Positions 7,549 to 17,553 are shown, counted from the stretch's first letter. The stretch: 64,000 nucleotides of DNA from SHVO01 sp041905525 (GCA_041905525.1 JAYRKY010000003.1:1-64000); one strand, 5' to 3'. A program made the numbers and translations. Notes: generated by a model not told the origin, from the sequence alone.

Positions 7549-9095
7549 GCGAAGGTGCGGTCGGCTCGGCTTCAAGGTCTAAGATCTGGCTGGCGATCGC
7601 GTCCGTTTTCGTCGCAGCCGCGATCATTTATGCGATCGTCTACGACGATCCCTACGTCGCCCTGGTCGCTTTGCCCTTCTTTGCGGTCGGCGCGGCGCGC
7701 GGAAAACATCCGGTCATCCTGACGACTCTTTCGCTGCTGCCGGCGGCCGTCCTTCTGGCCGTCAGCGTCGGCAAGGCTTTTGTCACGAACATTCCGCTCG
7801 TTGCCTACGATCACTTCTTCCTGCGCGGCAACGTCCTCATGCTGGCCTACAACGACTGGCGCGTGGCGTCGGGCATCGTATTGACCGCGGCGGCGATTTT
7901 CTTCTACGGCAAACACCTGCTTGCGGGACGAGGACCTTTTACCTGGTTTGAGAAGGGCGGGATCGCAGCGCTCGTGCTGATGTCGGGCTACTGCATCTTC
8001 GCGATGCGCACCGAGCCCCAGATCGCGATCTGGGAGCCGGCGCTGCACGAGCCCACCATCCGCACCTTTATCAAATCGACCCAGGCGCCAAGTCCGCAAC
8101 TCCATCTGGTGTCCTCGGCACAAGCGGCGCTTCCGCCGGCGCAGACCCAACACCAGGGCCTGACACCGCCGGCGCGCCTCCCGGACATCTTCTTCCTTTT
8201 GCAGGAATCGACGTTCCTGCCCGAGGTGCTACAGCCCGACCACAAGCCCAAGCGGATTTTCGCCGGCGCCGCGGCGCAGCGCGGGCCGCTCAAGGTGCAC
8301 ACGTACGGCGGCGGCACGTGGCGCACTGAATTTTCGCTGACCACGCAGATGCGTCCCCAGGAGTTCGGGGGTGACGGCCTTTACGTGTTCCATCAGCTCG
8401 AGGGCCGCGTTCACCGCTCGATTTTCACCGAGCTCAAAAAGCTGGGCTATCGCACCGTGGTGTTTTATCCGGTGCCGGGCTTCTTCATTAATGCCGCGCC
8501 GTTTTACGCTTCGATCGGTGTCGACGAATTCTACGATGCCCAATCGCTTGGCATTGCGACCGGTTGGGACTGGAAGATTCCCGACGACTTCTTCTACAAA
8601 GCGATGCTGAAAAAGCTGGAAGGCTCGGACAAGCCCGTGGTGGCGTTCATGCTGACCATCAGCCAGCACGGGCCGCACGCGACGCAAGATCCGCTCGCTG
8701 ACTATATTCAGCGCTTTGACGAAGCCGATAAAGCCTACGGCGATTTCGTCGATGCCCTTCAGGCGCGCGGACGCCCGGCCGGCGTGGTGACGTTTGGCGA
8801 CCATCAGCCCGAATTCACGCTGCGCTTCATCAGCGATGAAAAGGCGCGCCATCTGACGGTCTACGATATCCGCTGCGTGAACTTCGCCTGCGATGGGCAG
8901 AGTGAAAGACCGGACGCGAAGCCGCTCGATATCGTGATGCTGGCGCCGGCTGCACTCGAGCGCTTCGGCTTCGGTCTGGATGACCTCTCGCTGGCCCAGC
9001 GTAAGGCCTTCCAGGGTTGCGAGGGCGACACGGACGCCTGCCTTGAAGCGCAGCGTTTGGAATTCAACACCGCCTTCGCCCAGTATTTCGAATAG
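7545..9095 (+). CDS. Membrane sulfatase-fold protein, LTA synthase / phosphoglycerol transferase-like
   Basis: 516 residues. Four or five N-terminal membrane segments (roughly 15-175: KIWLAIASVFVAAAIIYAI, VALVALPFFAVGAA and others) precede a periplasmic alkaline-phosphatase-superfamily domain. That domain has DIFFLLQEST (about 210), with T of the EST triplet as candidate nucleophile, GGTWRTEFSLTT, MLTISQHGPH, and the metal-binding GDHQPE near 420. This is the layout of LtaS/OpgB enzymes that take glycerol phosphate from phosphatidylglycerol and leave diacylglycerol. The start ATG at 7545 overlaps the previous stop. The diacylglycerol kinase two bases downstream fits recycling of the by-product. 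Acceptor unknown. Confidence 0.8.
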   Translation: MSEGAVGSASRSKIWLAIASVFVAAAIIYAIVYDDPYVALVALPFFAVGAARGKHPVILTTLSLLPAAVLLAVSVGKAFVTNIPLVAYDHFFLRGNVLMLAYNDWRVASGIVLTAAAIFFYGKHLLAGRGPFTWFEKGGIAALVLMSGYCIFAMRTEPQIAIWEPALHEPTIRTFIKSTQAPSPQLHLVSSAQAALPPAQTQHQGLTPPARLPDIFFLLQESTFLPEVLQPDHKPKRIFAGAAAQRGPLKVHTYGGGTWRTEFSLTTQMRPQEFGGDGLYVFHQLEGRVHRSIFTELKKLGYRTVVFYPVPGFFINAAPFYASIGVDEFYDAQSLGIATGWDWKIPDDFFYKAMLKKLEGSDKPVVAFMLTISQHGPHATQDPLADYIQRFDEADKAYGDFVDALQARGRPAGVVTFGDHQPEFTLRFISDEKARHLTVYDIRCVNFACDGQSERPDAKPLDIVMLAPAALERFGFGLDDLSLAQRKAFQGCEGDTDACLEAQRLEFNTAFAQYFE

Positions 9096-9097
9096 CC

Positions 9098-9973
9098 ATG
9101 GGCGCGCGGCGCATTCTGGTCATTTTCAACCCGGCCGCGGGGACAGCGCGGCGCGCGCGTTTGGAGCGCGTGATCGCCTCACTCAGGGCGACCGCGTGCG
9201 AGATCGATTTCGCCGAAACCGCGGGGCCCGGACACGCTGAACGCCTTGCGCGGGCCGTATCCTCGGACGCCTACGACGTCGTTGCAGCCTGCGGCGGCGA
9301 TGGGACGGTGAACGAGGTCATCAACGGCCTTGAGGGCAAGGATATCGCCCTCGGCATCGTTCCTTTGGGAACGGCAAATGTGCTGGCCGAGGAGATCGGG
9401 CTCGCGCGCACGCCGGAGAAAATCGCGGCGGCGCTGGCGCATGGACCGATCCGCACGGTTCATGTCGGACGCGCCAACGGTCGCCGGTTCACCATGATGG
9501 CCGGGGTCGGCTTCGACGCGGTGGTGGTGAGCCGCGTCTCCCTGAAGCTCAAGAAGTGGCTGGGGCCCCTCGCCTATGTATGGGAATCGGTCCGGCAATC
9601 GCTACGGTACGGATTCCACGCTCATGATGTGACGATCGATGGGGTGGCTTACCGGCCGGTGTCGATGGTCGCCTGCAAGGGCCGCCGCTATGGCGGTCCA
9701 TTCATCGCCGCGCCCGAAGCCTCGCTCGGCGAAGACAAGTTTCATGTCGTGTTGATGCACGGGCGCGGATGGCTGAGCGTGATCCGCTATGGGCTCGCGC
9801 TCGCTTTGGGAAAGATCACGAGCTCGCACGATGTTGAGTTGGTCGCCGGCCGGGAGGTCATCGTGAATGGCCGGGACGGCCAACCGGTCCAAGCGGACGG
9901 CGATATCATCGCGACCTTGCCGCTGCGCATCGCCCTCGACCCTCACCCCGTGCGCCTGGTTTATCCGGCGTAA
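9098..9973 (+). CDS. Diacylglycerol kinase family lipid kinase (DagK/YegS type)
   Basis: 291 residues. The NAD-kinase-like catalytic domain has ILVIFNPAAGTARR at the start, the signature CGGDGTVNEVING (about residue 66) and GIVPLGTANVLA. A C-terminal beta-sandwich follows (YGGPFIAAPEASLGEDKF, then VQADGDI near the end), as in soluble YegS/DgkB lipid kinases. It phosphorylates diacylglycerol or a related lipid at the membrane. It starts two bases after the stop of the LtaS-like gene, so the three genes form one operon. The likely function is returning diacylglycerol to phosphatidic acid. Confidence 0.9.
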   Translation: MGARRILVIFNPAAGTARRARLERVIASLRATACEIDFAETAGPGHAERLARAVSSDAYDVVAACGGDGTVNEVINGLEGKDIALGIVPLGTANVLAEEIGLARTPEKIAAALAHGPIRTVHVGRANGRRFTMMAGVGFDAVVVSRVSLKLKKWLGPLAYVWESVRQSLRYGFHAHDVTIDGVAYRPVSMVACKGRRYGGPFIAAPEASLGEDKFHVVLMHGRGWLSVIRYGLALALGKITSSHDVELVAGREVIVNGRDGQPVQADGDIIATLPLRIALDPHPVRLVYPA

Positions 9974-10085
9974 CCGGGCCCGCTCTCTCTCCTGTTACGT
10001 TCGTTACAAATGCGCGCGCATTTTCGGCTTGCGCGAAGAAATGCGCCGTCGTTGACTGCGCGCATTCTCATAAGGGAGCTTCAGA

Positions 10086-12236
10086 TTGCGTAGATTGGTA
10101 TGCGGCGGCGTGGCGATGAGCCTGGCCGCCTTTTTCGTGACCGCAGGTGTACAGGCGCAGGAGGCCGAAGGTTCGACACAGATATACGACCGCGCCTATT
10201 TCGAACGCTACGACACGGTGACCGCCGAGGACATGGTGAGGCGCGTGCCCGGCACGTCGTCGATCCTGGATGCACTCAACGCCAACAACAATCAGCAACA
10301 GCGCGGCTTCGGCTCGGCAGGCGATCAAATCCTCCTCAATGGAAAACGATTTGCCGGCAAGAATCAGATCCTCGCCGCCCTGAAACGTATTCAGAGCGCA
10401 CACGTCCTTCGGATCGAACTGATTCGCGGCAACACCGCCGACGCGAATGTCCAAAGCGAAGGATTGATGGTCAACGTGGTGCTGGAGGAAGGTGCGAGCA
10501 CCGGATCGGGGTCCTGGCAGGCGGCCTTTCGCTTCAACGACGACGACGTTTACGACGGCGACGGCCTCGTCTCCTACAGCGACAGCGTCGGGTCGCTCGA
10601 CTATATCGTCAGCTTGCGCCGCGACGCCTGGAACCGCGGCTATCCGTATTGGCGCGAGTTGACCAAAACGGAGCGATACTTCTATCCGAACGGCGCCCTT
10701 CGTGAACTGCGGAACGACCGCGCGCGCTACATCCAGAACCAGTACACGCTGACCGCAGACCTTACCTACAATTTCGAAAACGGCGACATCTTGCGGCTGA
10801 ACGGGTCCCTTGAGCCCCGCGAAGCCAACAGCGACAGCGATATCGGAATCACGCGTTACGATACCTCCGGGCGGCCCGTCCTCACCGCGACCGAGATCAA
10901 ACGTGGACACCAAGGCTGGCAAAACCAGTGGGAGGTCGGCGGAGACTATGAGGCCCTGATCGGCCGCGCGCGCCTAAATGTTCTTTTCATCCATTCCTAC
11001 GAACGCGATCCCAACGACGAGTACCGCAACTTCATCAACGGGCCGGTGGTCACCGAACTGAACCGCAACATCCGGGTGCCGATCGAAGTGGAATCGATCG
11101 TGCGGCCCACGGTCGCCTTTCCCTTGGCCGCCGGGCAGACCTTGGAACTGGGCGGAGAAATCGCGCGCAATATCTTGCGTCAGCAGCTGCGGCCGTTCTT
11201 CGACCGTAATGGCGATTTAAAGGTCGAAGAGATTGCCATTCCGACCGGCAACGCGCGCGTCCAGGAAATCCGCGGCGAAGCGTTCGCAAACCACACGTGG
11301 CAGATCACGCCGGCGCTTTCGCTGAATAGCTCGGTGATAGTGGAGATGTCTCGCATCACCAACAATTTCTCCGGCAGCGCGAAGCATACCTACGTCTACC
11401 CTAAGCCGCGGGCGGATCTCCGCTATGACCTCACGCAAGCCGATCAACTGCGCTTCAAAGTGGGGCGAAAGGTCGGCCAGCTCGACTTCGACCTGTTCGT
11501 ACCGCAATTCGATCTGGTGGATAACGAAATCGACGAGGGAAATCCCGGTATCAGGCCGGAGCGCCAATGGGAATTTGAGGCGGGCTATCAGCGCCAGCTC
11601 CCGGGCGATCAAGGGCTGGTCGAGGCGCGCGCGTTCTACAATCACATCGAGGACCACATCGGTTATTTCCTGTTCCGTGTTGAGCCGGACGGAACACGCG
11701 TTTCGGCGCAAGGAAACATTGGCACGGCGAAGCACTACGGCGCCGAAGTGAAGGCGAGCGTTCGCATGGCATCGATCGGCCTTCCAGATCTCACCCTCGA
11801 TGCGCGCTACCTGCGTCAGAGAGCCGAAGGCACCGATGCATTCCTGGGCGGAATACACCGCGTCGGCGAGACCCAGGCAGCGGATGACATCTGGGACCAC
11901 GAACTACAATTGGGCTTTCGTCACGATGTCACGAAGTGGGGATTCACCTATGGTGTGAACTACCGCGAGTTCGGCGGAGAGCGTCTGTTTAGCGACATCC
12001 GCGTCTATCGGTGGTCGTCCGCGGGCCCGCGTCTGGATGCATTTGTGGAGAAGACGCTGACAAGCAGCCTAACGATGCGCGTGGAAGGTTATGGACTGAT
12101 GCCCCAGCGGACGCGCGAGTTCCAGCGCCGCATCGTTTACAGCAACGACGTCATCGCCGGAGCCATCTCGCGGACGGAAAATTACGTCACCGAATGGGAT
12201 CGGATGTTCATGATCAGCTTGCGCGGGACGTTTTAA
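10086..12236 (+). CDS. TonB-dependent outer-membrane receptor
   Basis: 716 residues. Signal peptide with AGVQAQ cleavage region near residue 25, then a plug domain (AEDMVRRVPG, GDQILLNGKRFAGKN, IELIRGN) and a 22-strand-type barrel ending in the canonical aromatic ISLRGTF. The start is a TTG at 10086 with GGGAG seven bases upstream; no better start gives the signal peptide. It is not close to the seven-member TBDR array later in the window. It converges with the 2OG-oxygenase gene with nine bases between stops and has about 110 bp of upstream non-coding DNA. Ligand unknown. Confidence 0.85.
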   Translation: MRRLVCGGVAMSLAAFFVTAGVQAQEAEGSTQIYDRAYFERYDTVTAEDMVRRVPGTSSILDALNANNNQQQRGFGSAGDQILLNGKRFAGKNQILAALKRIQSAHVLRIELIRGNTADANVQSEGLMVNVVLEEGASTGSGSWQAAFRFNDDDVYDGDGLVSYSDSVGSLDYIVSLRRDAWNRGYPYWRELTKTERYFYPNGALRELRNDRARYIQNQYTLTADLTYNFENGDILRLNGSLEPREANSDSDIGITRYDTSGRPVLTATEIKRGHQGWQNQWEVGGDYEALIGRARLNVLFIHSYERDPNDEYRNFINGPVVTELNRNIRVPIEVESIVRPTVAFPLAAGQTLELGGEIARNILRQQLRPFFDRNGDLKVEEIAIPTGNARVQEIRGEAFANHTWQITPALSLNSSVIVEMSRITNNFSGSAKHTYVYPKPRADLRYDLTQADQLRFKVGRKVGQLDFDLFVPQFDLVDNEIDEGNPGIRPERQWEFEAGYQRQLPGDQGLVEARAFYNHIEDHIGYFLFRVEPDGTRVSAQGNIGTAKHYGAEVKASVRMASIGLPDLTLDARYLRQRAEGTDAFLGGIHRVGETQAADDIWDHELQLGFRHDVTKWGFTYGVNYREFGGERLFSDIRVYRWSSAGPRLDAFVEKTLTSSLTMRVEGYGLMPQRTREFQRRIVYSNDVIAGAISRTENYVTEWDRMFMISLRGTF

Positions 12237-12245
12237 GCCCCGCGG

Positions 12246-13079
12246 TCAAGTAACAAGCCACCCGTTCAGTGTCAGTCTCTGGTCTTCGATGGAAGACGAG
12301 GCGCACTGGACGGGCGCCACTTCATGCTGAATGTAGCTCGGGAAGACGATAAGCCCATTACCGGGCGGATCGATATCCGCGACCAGATCGCCGAAGGAGT
12401 GGGTGCCTTCGTGAACGACGGTTTTGTACAGCTTCAGATGCCCCCCGGAAAAGCGCTTCGGTTCGCGGTGAAAGTAATACACATAGCTGATGACCCGATG
12501 GGCGATGTCCGGGAGGCCATTGTCCGTGTGGGTATTGAAATAGTCCCCATCGCCATGGGCGGACAGCTGCAGCTCCATGGATCTGAAATTCATCGGCGGC
12601 ACGCCGAGAGCGGCAAAGATGCGCGGCATTGTTTGGAACAGTGCCTGTCCGATCATCGGGGCGACATCTCCGACATTGTCCAGAATCCGTGACCGGCGCA
12701 GTTGATAGTCCGGCTTGAATTCACCTTGGTTGGACGCCAGGGAGACCGTGGAGTCCCGAAACTCTTTTTCATGGGCGAGGGCGTGGGCCATGGCGCGTTC
12801 GGCGTCCGCCTGTGAGAGAAAGTTTTCGATCACGCAGTAGGGCGGATCCATCTCGATTCCGATGATTTCCCGCGCCGAGAGTTCGATGGGCTTACCCTCC
12901 GGGCTCTGGAAAGACAGGCGCCGGTCCTCCGCCTGATCGGGCGTGTTGACGCACACTGCGACCGCGCGCGTGGTCGCCTCATCTGACGGCATCCGGCACT
13001 CGACGCGGCTGCCGCCGCGCAGATGTAAAGTCGCTTGCTGCACCACTCTCTCCCTGCGGCCATCGGGCCACACCGGCAT
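12246..13079 (-). CDS. 2OG-Fe(II) oxygenase (prolyl 4-hydroxylase-like)
   Basis: 277 residues. An N-terminal 70-residue strand-rich part precedes a dioxygenase domain with CVIENFLSQADAERAMAHAL (P4H start), the iron-binding His-x-Asp in FNTHTDNG (about 200), the distal His in YIQHEVAPV (about 253) and the 2-oxoglutarate Arg in DQRLTLNGW. All ligands are present, so an active enzyme is expected. No signal peptide is obvious. It starts 26 bases after phoD and is the last gene of the TBDR-phoD-oxygenase operon. A role in processing an imported phosphorus compound or modifying a protein partner is a guess from context. Confidence 0.85.
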   Translation of the reverse strand: MPVWPDGRRERVVQQATLHLRGGSRVECRMPSDEATTRAVAVCVNTPDQAEDRRLSFQSPEGKPIELSAREIIGIEMDPPYCVIENFLSQADAERAMAHALAHEKEFRDSTVSLASNQGEFKPDYQLRRSRILDNVGDVAPMIGQALFQTMPRIFAALGVPPMNFRSMELQLSAHGDGDYFNTHTDNGLPDIAHRVISYVYYFHREPKRFSGGHLKLYKTVVHEGTHSFGDLVADIDPPGNGLIVFPSYIQHEVAPVQCASSSIEDQRLTLNGWLVT

Positions 13080-13105
13080 TTTCTAGCCGGTCGGAGGGCT
13101 GGCCG

Positions 13106-14635
13106 CTAGACGTCCCGGATATCGATGGTCACGTCCGTGGACACCTTGGATTTGGGGTCCTTGGGATCCGCCACGATGCGGTAGTCGGACCGCCAGGTTT
13201 TGGCGGTCACGTCAAAGCGAAGATATCCGCGTTGAGCGCCATTGAGATGATCGACGTGGCCGTTGTAGTCCCGGGCCGCGCGCAACGCTTCATTCCAGGG
13301 GCAATGGGACGCAATCGATGTGCCGCAGAAGTTATGCCCCACACGTGGCGATTTCGGATCCCACGGATCCTTGTGGATACGCATGGCCGCGGCGCTATGC
13401 CAGTCGCCGCTGACGACGACGGGATTGGAGATTCCGGCCATGACATCGATGAGCCGCTGGCGCTGAAGCGGATAGCCGTCCCATTGGTCCATGTTCACGT
13501 AAGGGACATCGCCCGGCGCGTTGTACCGATAGGGGGCGAACCAGGTTTGGGAGGCGATGACATTGAAAGGAGCTTGTGAACGCCGCAATGCGTCGACCAG
13601 CCAATGTTCCTGCACCGGACCGGTCATGGTGAGGTGCGGATCGGCAAGCGCCTCGCAGCTCCGCTCGCCAGGGTCGCGCGGGCCGCACACTTGGTCGGAG
13701 CGATACTGGCGCGTATCCAGCATGTGAACCTGCGCCGGTCCGAAACGGTAGGCGCCGTACAGCTGCAGGTGTGAATCTACCCCGCTCACGGTCGGCGGTT
13801 CTTCCAAGGGCATATGCTCGTAATAGGCCTGGAGCGCGGCAAGTTTGCGCACCTTGAATTCGAGCGGCGTCTGCGCCCACGGATCCTGCGGCACATCGCC
13901 GGCCCAGTTATTGTCGATTTCGTGATCGTCGAGCGCAACAATCCACGGCGCCGCCGCGTGAGCGGCCTGAAGCGCGGGTTCGCTTTTGTAGAGGGCATAA
14001 CGATTGCGATAGTCCCACAACGTGACCGTCTCCGGCCCGTTATGCGAGCGGATGTTCTCCCACGTGACATCGAACCCACCGACATTGGCTTTACGTGGGC
14101 CCGGCGCCGAGGCCGCGCCTTCATAGATGTAATCACCGATGTGGATCACACAGTCCGGGGACCACGCCGCGATATCGTTATAGGCGGTGAATAAGCCTGC
14201 CTCATACGCTTGGCAGCTGGCGAGCGCGAGCTTGGTGCCGGGTGCGGAGGGATCGGCCGTGCGCGTCCGCCCAACGGGGCTTTCGTCCTTGCCGTATGAG
14301 AACTGGTACCAATATTCGCGGCCGGGCTCCAAGCCGCGCAGCGTGACGTGGACCGCATGCGCCTTGGCATCAGACGTCTCGACAATGCCCTCGCGGACCA
14401 TCTTTTTCATGGCTTGATCGGCGCAGAGGCGATAGCGGACGCTCGCCTTTCCCAGCGGCATGCCGCCGCCGCGCAGGGGCTCCGGCGCGAGACGGGTCCA
14501 CAGCACGATTCCGTCCGCGCGCGGACTGCCGGACGCCACGCCGAGGGTGAAATGATATTTATCGGATTGTGCAAAGGCTTTGGGAATCGAGACCGTCAGT
14601 CCGCCCGCAGCCATGAAGAAACGGCGTGAAATCAT
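13106..14635 (-). CDS. phoD: PhoD-like alkaline phosphatase/phosphodiesterase, Tat-exported
   Basis: 509 residues. It begins MISRRFFMAAGG, a twin-arginine signal. An N-terminal Fn3-like PhoD_N domain (FTLGVASGSPRADGIVLWTRL) precedes the metallophosphatase domain: IHIGDYIYEG, ALDDHEIDNNWAGD and VVSGDWHSAAA supply the Asp/His metal ligands. PhoD enzymes use Fe/Ca and hydrolyse phosphate mono- and diesters, releasing phosphate in the periplasm. The gene lies 62 bases after the TBDR whose promoter carries Pho-box-like repeats, so induction by phosphate starvation is expected. Confidence 0.93.
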   Translation of the reverse strand: MISRRFFMAAGGLTVSIPKAFAQSDKYHFTLGVASGSPRADGIVLWTRLAPEPLRGGGMPLGKASVRYRLCADQAMKKMVREGIVETSDAKAHAVHVTLRGLEPGREYWYQFSYGKDESPVGRTRTADPSAPGTKLALASCQAYEAGLFTAYNDIAAWSPDCVIHIGDYIYEGAASAPGPRKANVGGFDVTWENIRSHNGPETVTLWDYRNRYALYKSEPALQAAHAAAPWIVALDDHEIDNNWAGDVPQDPWAQTPLEFKVRKLAALQAYYEHMPLEEPPTVSGVDSHLQLYGAYRFGPAQVHMLDTRQYRSDQVCGPRDPGERSCEALADPHLTMTGPVQEHWLVDALRRSQAPFNVIASQTWFAPYRYNAPGDVPYVNMDQWDGYPLQRQRLIDVMAGISNPVVVSGDWHSAAAMRIHKDPWDPKSPRVGHNFCGTSIASHCPWNEALRAARDYNGHVDHLNGAQRGYLRFDVTAKTWRSDYRIVADPKDPKSKVSTDVTIDIRDV

Positions 14636-14697
14636 CGCTGCTCTCTCCCCCAGCTTTGGGGACGGCGTCTTGCAAGAGGCCGTCCCCGCTGCCTAGT

Positions 14698-17475
14698 CTA
14701 GAACTGATAGGCGTACTGAAGCCAGAAGGAGCGCGGCTTCCCGTAGAATTGATAGGTGTAATAGTAGGCCGAGTCGTTTACTCCGATTTCGCCGCGGACC
14801 GCAGCACGCGTGAAAGCCTTATCGGTCGCGCCGCCCCGCTCAGAGTACTTCTTATCCAAGATGTTCACTGCGCGCAGCAGGAAGCGGTGCTGCATTTCAT
14901 CGCCCAAGTAATACTGGACCGAACCGTTCAGGACGAAATAGTCGCCGAAGTTGACGTCGGGATTGGTACGGTTGCCCGAGGCGTCAACGAAGCGCGCCGC
15001 GTTGTTCTGGACATAAAGCCACTCAGGTCCCTGCCACCGCGGATTGAGGGCGAATACCCAACGATCCGTCGGTGTATAAGTGACCAGCGCGGAGATGATC
15101 CATTCGGGACGCTCGCCCGACTGGCGCATCGCGTTGGCCCCCGCCCGGCCCGGCACCACCGTGGTGAGGGCCGCACCCGTACCAGCCCGCAGCGCCGTTA
15201 GACCAAAGATCGGATTTGGCTCCAGAGATTCCTGCTTCGTGAAGCTGAAATCGGCCTGGATCTGATCGAGGTCGACCGACATATCGAGGGTGTAGCCGGT
15301 GATCTCCTGGGTCGCCTTCGTGTTGAAGAAGGCGGTGCTGAGGCCCGTCAAACCGAAGCTGGCGAAGGTCCGGCAGAACTCGACCGGTGTAATGATATTC
15401 GGATTGATGGTACGGCTCGGGTCGACGCCAGGACATACATCGCGGATCGCGGCGCTGCCGAACAGATTGGTGATGTCGGTCGTGAAGTAACCAAGTTCAA
15501 CGTTGAACGTACCGCCTAAGATGTCGCCGTTGACACCCGCGCCGGCGCCGTAGGTTTCCACGTCCTGCGGCTTGATGGTGGGATTGTTTCGCGTATTACC
15601 GAACAAGCCCGCCTCCTGGGCACGCGGGTTATTATACGAAGTGCCGCCGCTGGCGCGGGCATAGAAGCCGCCACCGAATTCCTGACGCGCCGAGAACTTC
15701 CAGATAAAGTTGTCGGCGAACAGGTTGTTGAAGTCCTTGCGCGCTCCAACAGAAATATTGGTGCCGTCGAGGAACGGCAGATTTAGCTGCACATCGCCGT
15801 AGATCCCGTTGGAGTTAATGTGATCCTTGGACACCCCGTAGTCGTCTGCGGAGACATCGTAGGAAGTGGTGCGCTGGACGCCGACGACCGCGGACAGCCA
15901 ATCGGTGACCTCATATTTACCGCGGATATTGGCGCCGTAGTCGACGAACCCGGCCCGGAGCTGCGTTCCTTCGCCAAAGCCCTTCGCCGGGTTTCCTGTG
16001 CCGAAGCTTGTGACTGTCTGGATGATGGTGCCCATCGGGTCGCCGATGCGGAATGGGTTCTGCAGAGTGCCTTTGATTCGGCCGTTGGCGTCTACATAGA
16101 AGCCTTGGCGCGAGACGTTGTCGGCCTTGGTGCTGCCGTCCGGGTTGGTGACGCATCCCGTCGGGATACCGTTGTTACGCGCGTAGGCTTCAAAGTCGGC
16201 CGCCAGCGTGAACGGGCGTCCGGTGGCCGGATTAAGAACGCTCTGCGGAATACGGCAGATCTGAACGTCGACTTCGGTGTTCCACAACTCCGGCGCCGAA
16301 TAATAGGCCTCGGCTTCAATCTTGAGCTTGTCGGTGACCTGGCTTTGAAATTCAAGGCTGTACTTCGGGAAGTCCGCCCAGTTCGGGTTATAGACGTGAT
16401 CGTTCGGGAAAGGATCATGGAAGTAGGTGCTGACCATTTCCACGCCTGCGCGAAGTTCCGTCTTGTCGGCGATCTTCCACAGGTACTTCGCGCCGATGGA
16501 CTTGTACTCATAGGGAAAGTCGTGCTGGCCGCCGACTTCAAGGACGGTGTCTGAATAGGCTTCGGTCTCGAAGATGCGGTTGGAGTCCGTGGCATAAGAA
16601 CGGCCATAGAACATCAAGCTATGCTTGCCTTCCGCGTCGATCGGGAAGGAAACATTGCCGTAGATTTCACGAGTCTTAAATGAACCGTAATAAACACCAA
16701 GTTCGCCGTTGAACGTGCCGTCCGGCTGTTTGTACTTCACGGACACGACACCCAGGCCGCCGTTGCCGCCGTAATAAAGACTCTGGCCGCCGCGGAAAAT
16801 TTCAACTGAATCGATCATACGCGGATCGATCGCAGTGGCGCCCCAGATATCTTCCAGTGGCGTGCCGCGGTCGAAGGTTGGAACGTTGTCGACAAGCAAA
16901 AGCGTATCTCGGTCGGTGCCGCCGTCGATGCGAATCGTGAATTCGCCTTCATCAGGCGAATAGCCGACGTTCGCGCCGCGGATCAATCCTCCTGCCAGTT
17001 CGGCGAAGTTCGTGAACCCGCCCGTTGCGATTTCAGCATCGCTGATGACTTGCACTTGCGTGCCGAATTTCGAGAAGTCGACCGCAACGTCCGAGAGCTT
17101 CTCGCGATTGATCCGCTCGCCTTCGACCATGATGGTCTCAACAGCGGGCGCGGCTGCAACCTGCTTCGACTGCGCCAGCTGCTGGCCGGCCGGCTCGGCG
17201 GCAGCTTCCTGCACGACATCGTCCGGAGCGCCGGCTGTCGCAAGTTCGCGCTGAGCGGCTTCCAGCTCTCTTTGGGCTTGAGCGACGCGCTCTTGCGCTT
17301 CGATCAACTGTTGTTGGGCCTGCGCGAGCTGCAAAGATTTCTCAGCGCCCCCGGACTGCGCATGCGCGAGCGTCGACAGGCTGCAGGATGTCAGCAGGAC
17401 GGCGATGAAAGAAGCTGTAGTAAAGCGTGCGCGGTTTTGCGCGGGCGCAAACTCTTTGAATTGCCCTGAGGACAT
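14698..17475 (-). CDS. TonB-dependent receptor with N-terminal coiled-coil extension, phosphorus-related
   Basis: 925 residues. The signal peptide ends near THAHAQ-like LSTLAHAQSGG (about 40). A Gln/Ala/Glu-rich heptad-like segment follows (about 47-80, AQERVAQAQRELEAAQRELA), unusual between signal and plug. The plug (VETIMVEGERIN, GTQVQVISDAEIATGG, LLLVDNVPTFDRGTP, VEIFRGGQSLYYGGNGGLG) precedes a barrel ending in aromatic LQYAYQF. The ATG at 17475 has AAGGAG upstream. It leads the TBDR-phoD-oxygenase operon and lies about 70-80 bases downstream of a Pho-box-like array. A likely ligand is an organophosphate or other phosphorus-bearing molecule, inferred from context. Confidence 0.9.
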   Translation of the reverse strand: MSSGQFKEFAPAQNRARFTTASFIAVLLTSCSLSTLAHAQSGGAEKSLQLAQAQQQLIEAQERVAQAQRELEAAQRELATAGAPDDVVQEAAAEPAGQQLAQSKQVAAAPAVETIMVEGERINREKLSDVAVDFSKFGTQVQVISDAEIATGGFTNFAELAGGLIRGANVGYSPDEGEFTIRIDGGTDRDTLLLVDNVPTFDRGTPLEDIWGATAIDPRMIDSVEIFRGGQSLYYGGNGGLGVVSVKYKQPDGTFNGELGVYYGSFKTREIYGNVSFPIDAEGKHSLMFYGRSYATDSNRIFETEAYSDTVLEVGGQHDFPYEYKSIGAKYLWKIADKTELRAGVEMVSTYFHDPFPNDHVYNPNWADFPKYSLEFQSQVTDKLKIEAEAYYSAPELWNTEVDVQICRIPQSVLNPATGRPFTLAADFEAYARNNGIPTGCVTNPDGSTKADNVSRQGFYVDANGRIKGTLQNPFRIGDPMGTIIQTVTSFGTGNPAKGFGEGTQLRAGFVDYGANIRGKYEVTDWLSAVVGVQRTTSYDVSADDYGVSKDHINSNGIYGDVQLNLPFLDGTNISVGARKDFNNLFADNFIWKFSARQEFGGGFYARASGGTSYNNPRAQEAGLFGNTRNNPTIKPQDVETYGAGAGVNGDILGGTFNVELGYFTTDITNLFGSAAIRDVCPGVDPSRTINPNIITPVEFCRTFASFGLTGLSTAFFNTKATQEITGYTLDMSVDLDQIQADFSFTKQESLEPNPIFGLTALRAGTGAALTTVVPGRAGANAMRQSGERPEWIISALVTYTPTDRWVFALNPRWQGPEWLYVQNNAARFVDASGNRTNPDVNFGDYFVLNGSVQYYLGDEMQHRFLLRAVNILDKKYSERGGATDKAFTRAAVRGEIGVNDSAYYYTYQFYGKPRSFWLQYAYQF

Positions 17476-17553
17476 TCCGATCTCTCCTTATTGATTTCCC
17501 CCTGCGCGAGGAAAGACGCGCCCTCACCCACGCGCATCTCCGGCAGAGCCGTT

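Noticed and set aside
9991..10010. Direct repeat GTTAC before the TBDR at 10086 as a Pho box
   Set aside because: The period is nine bases, not eleven, and there is no TCA core.
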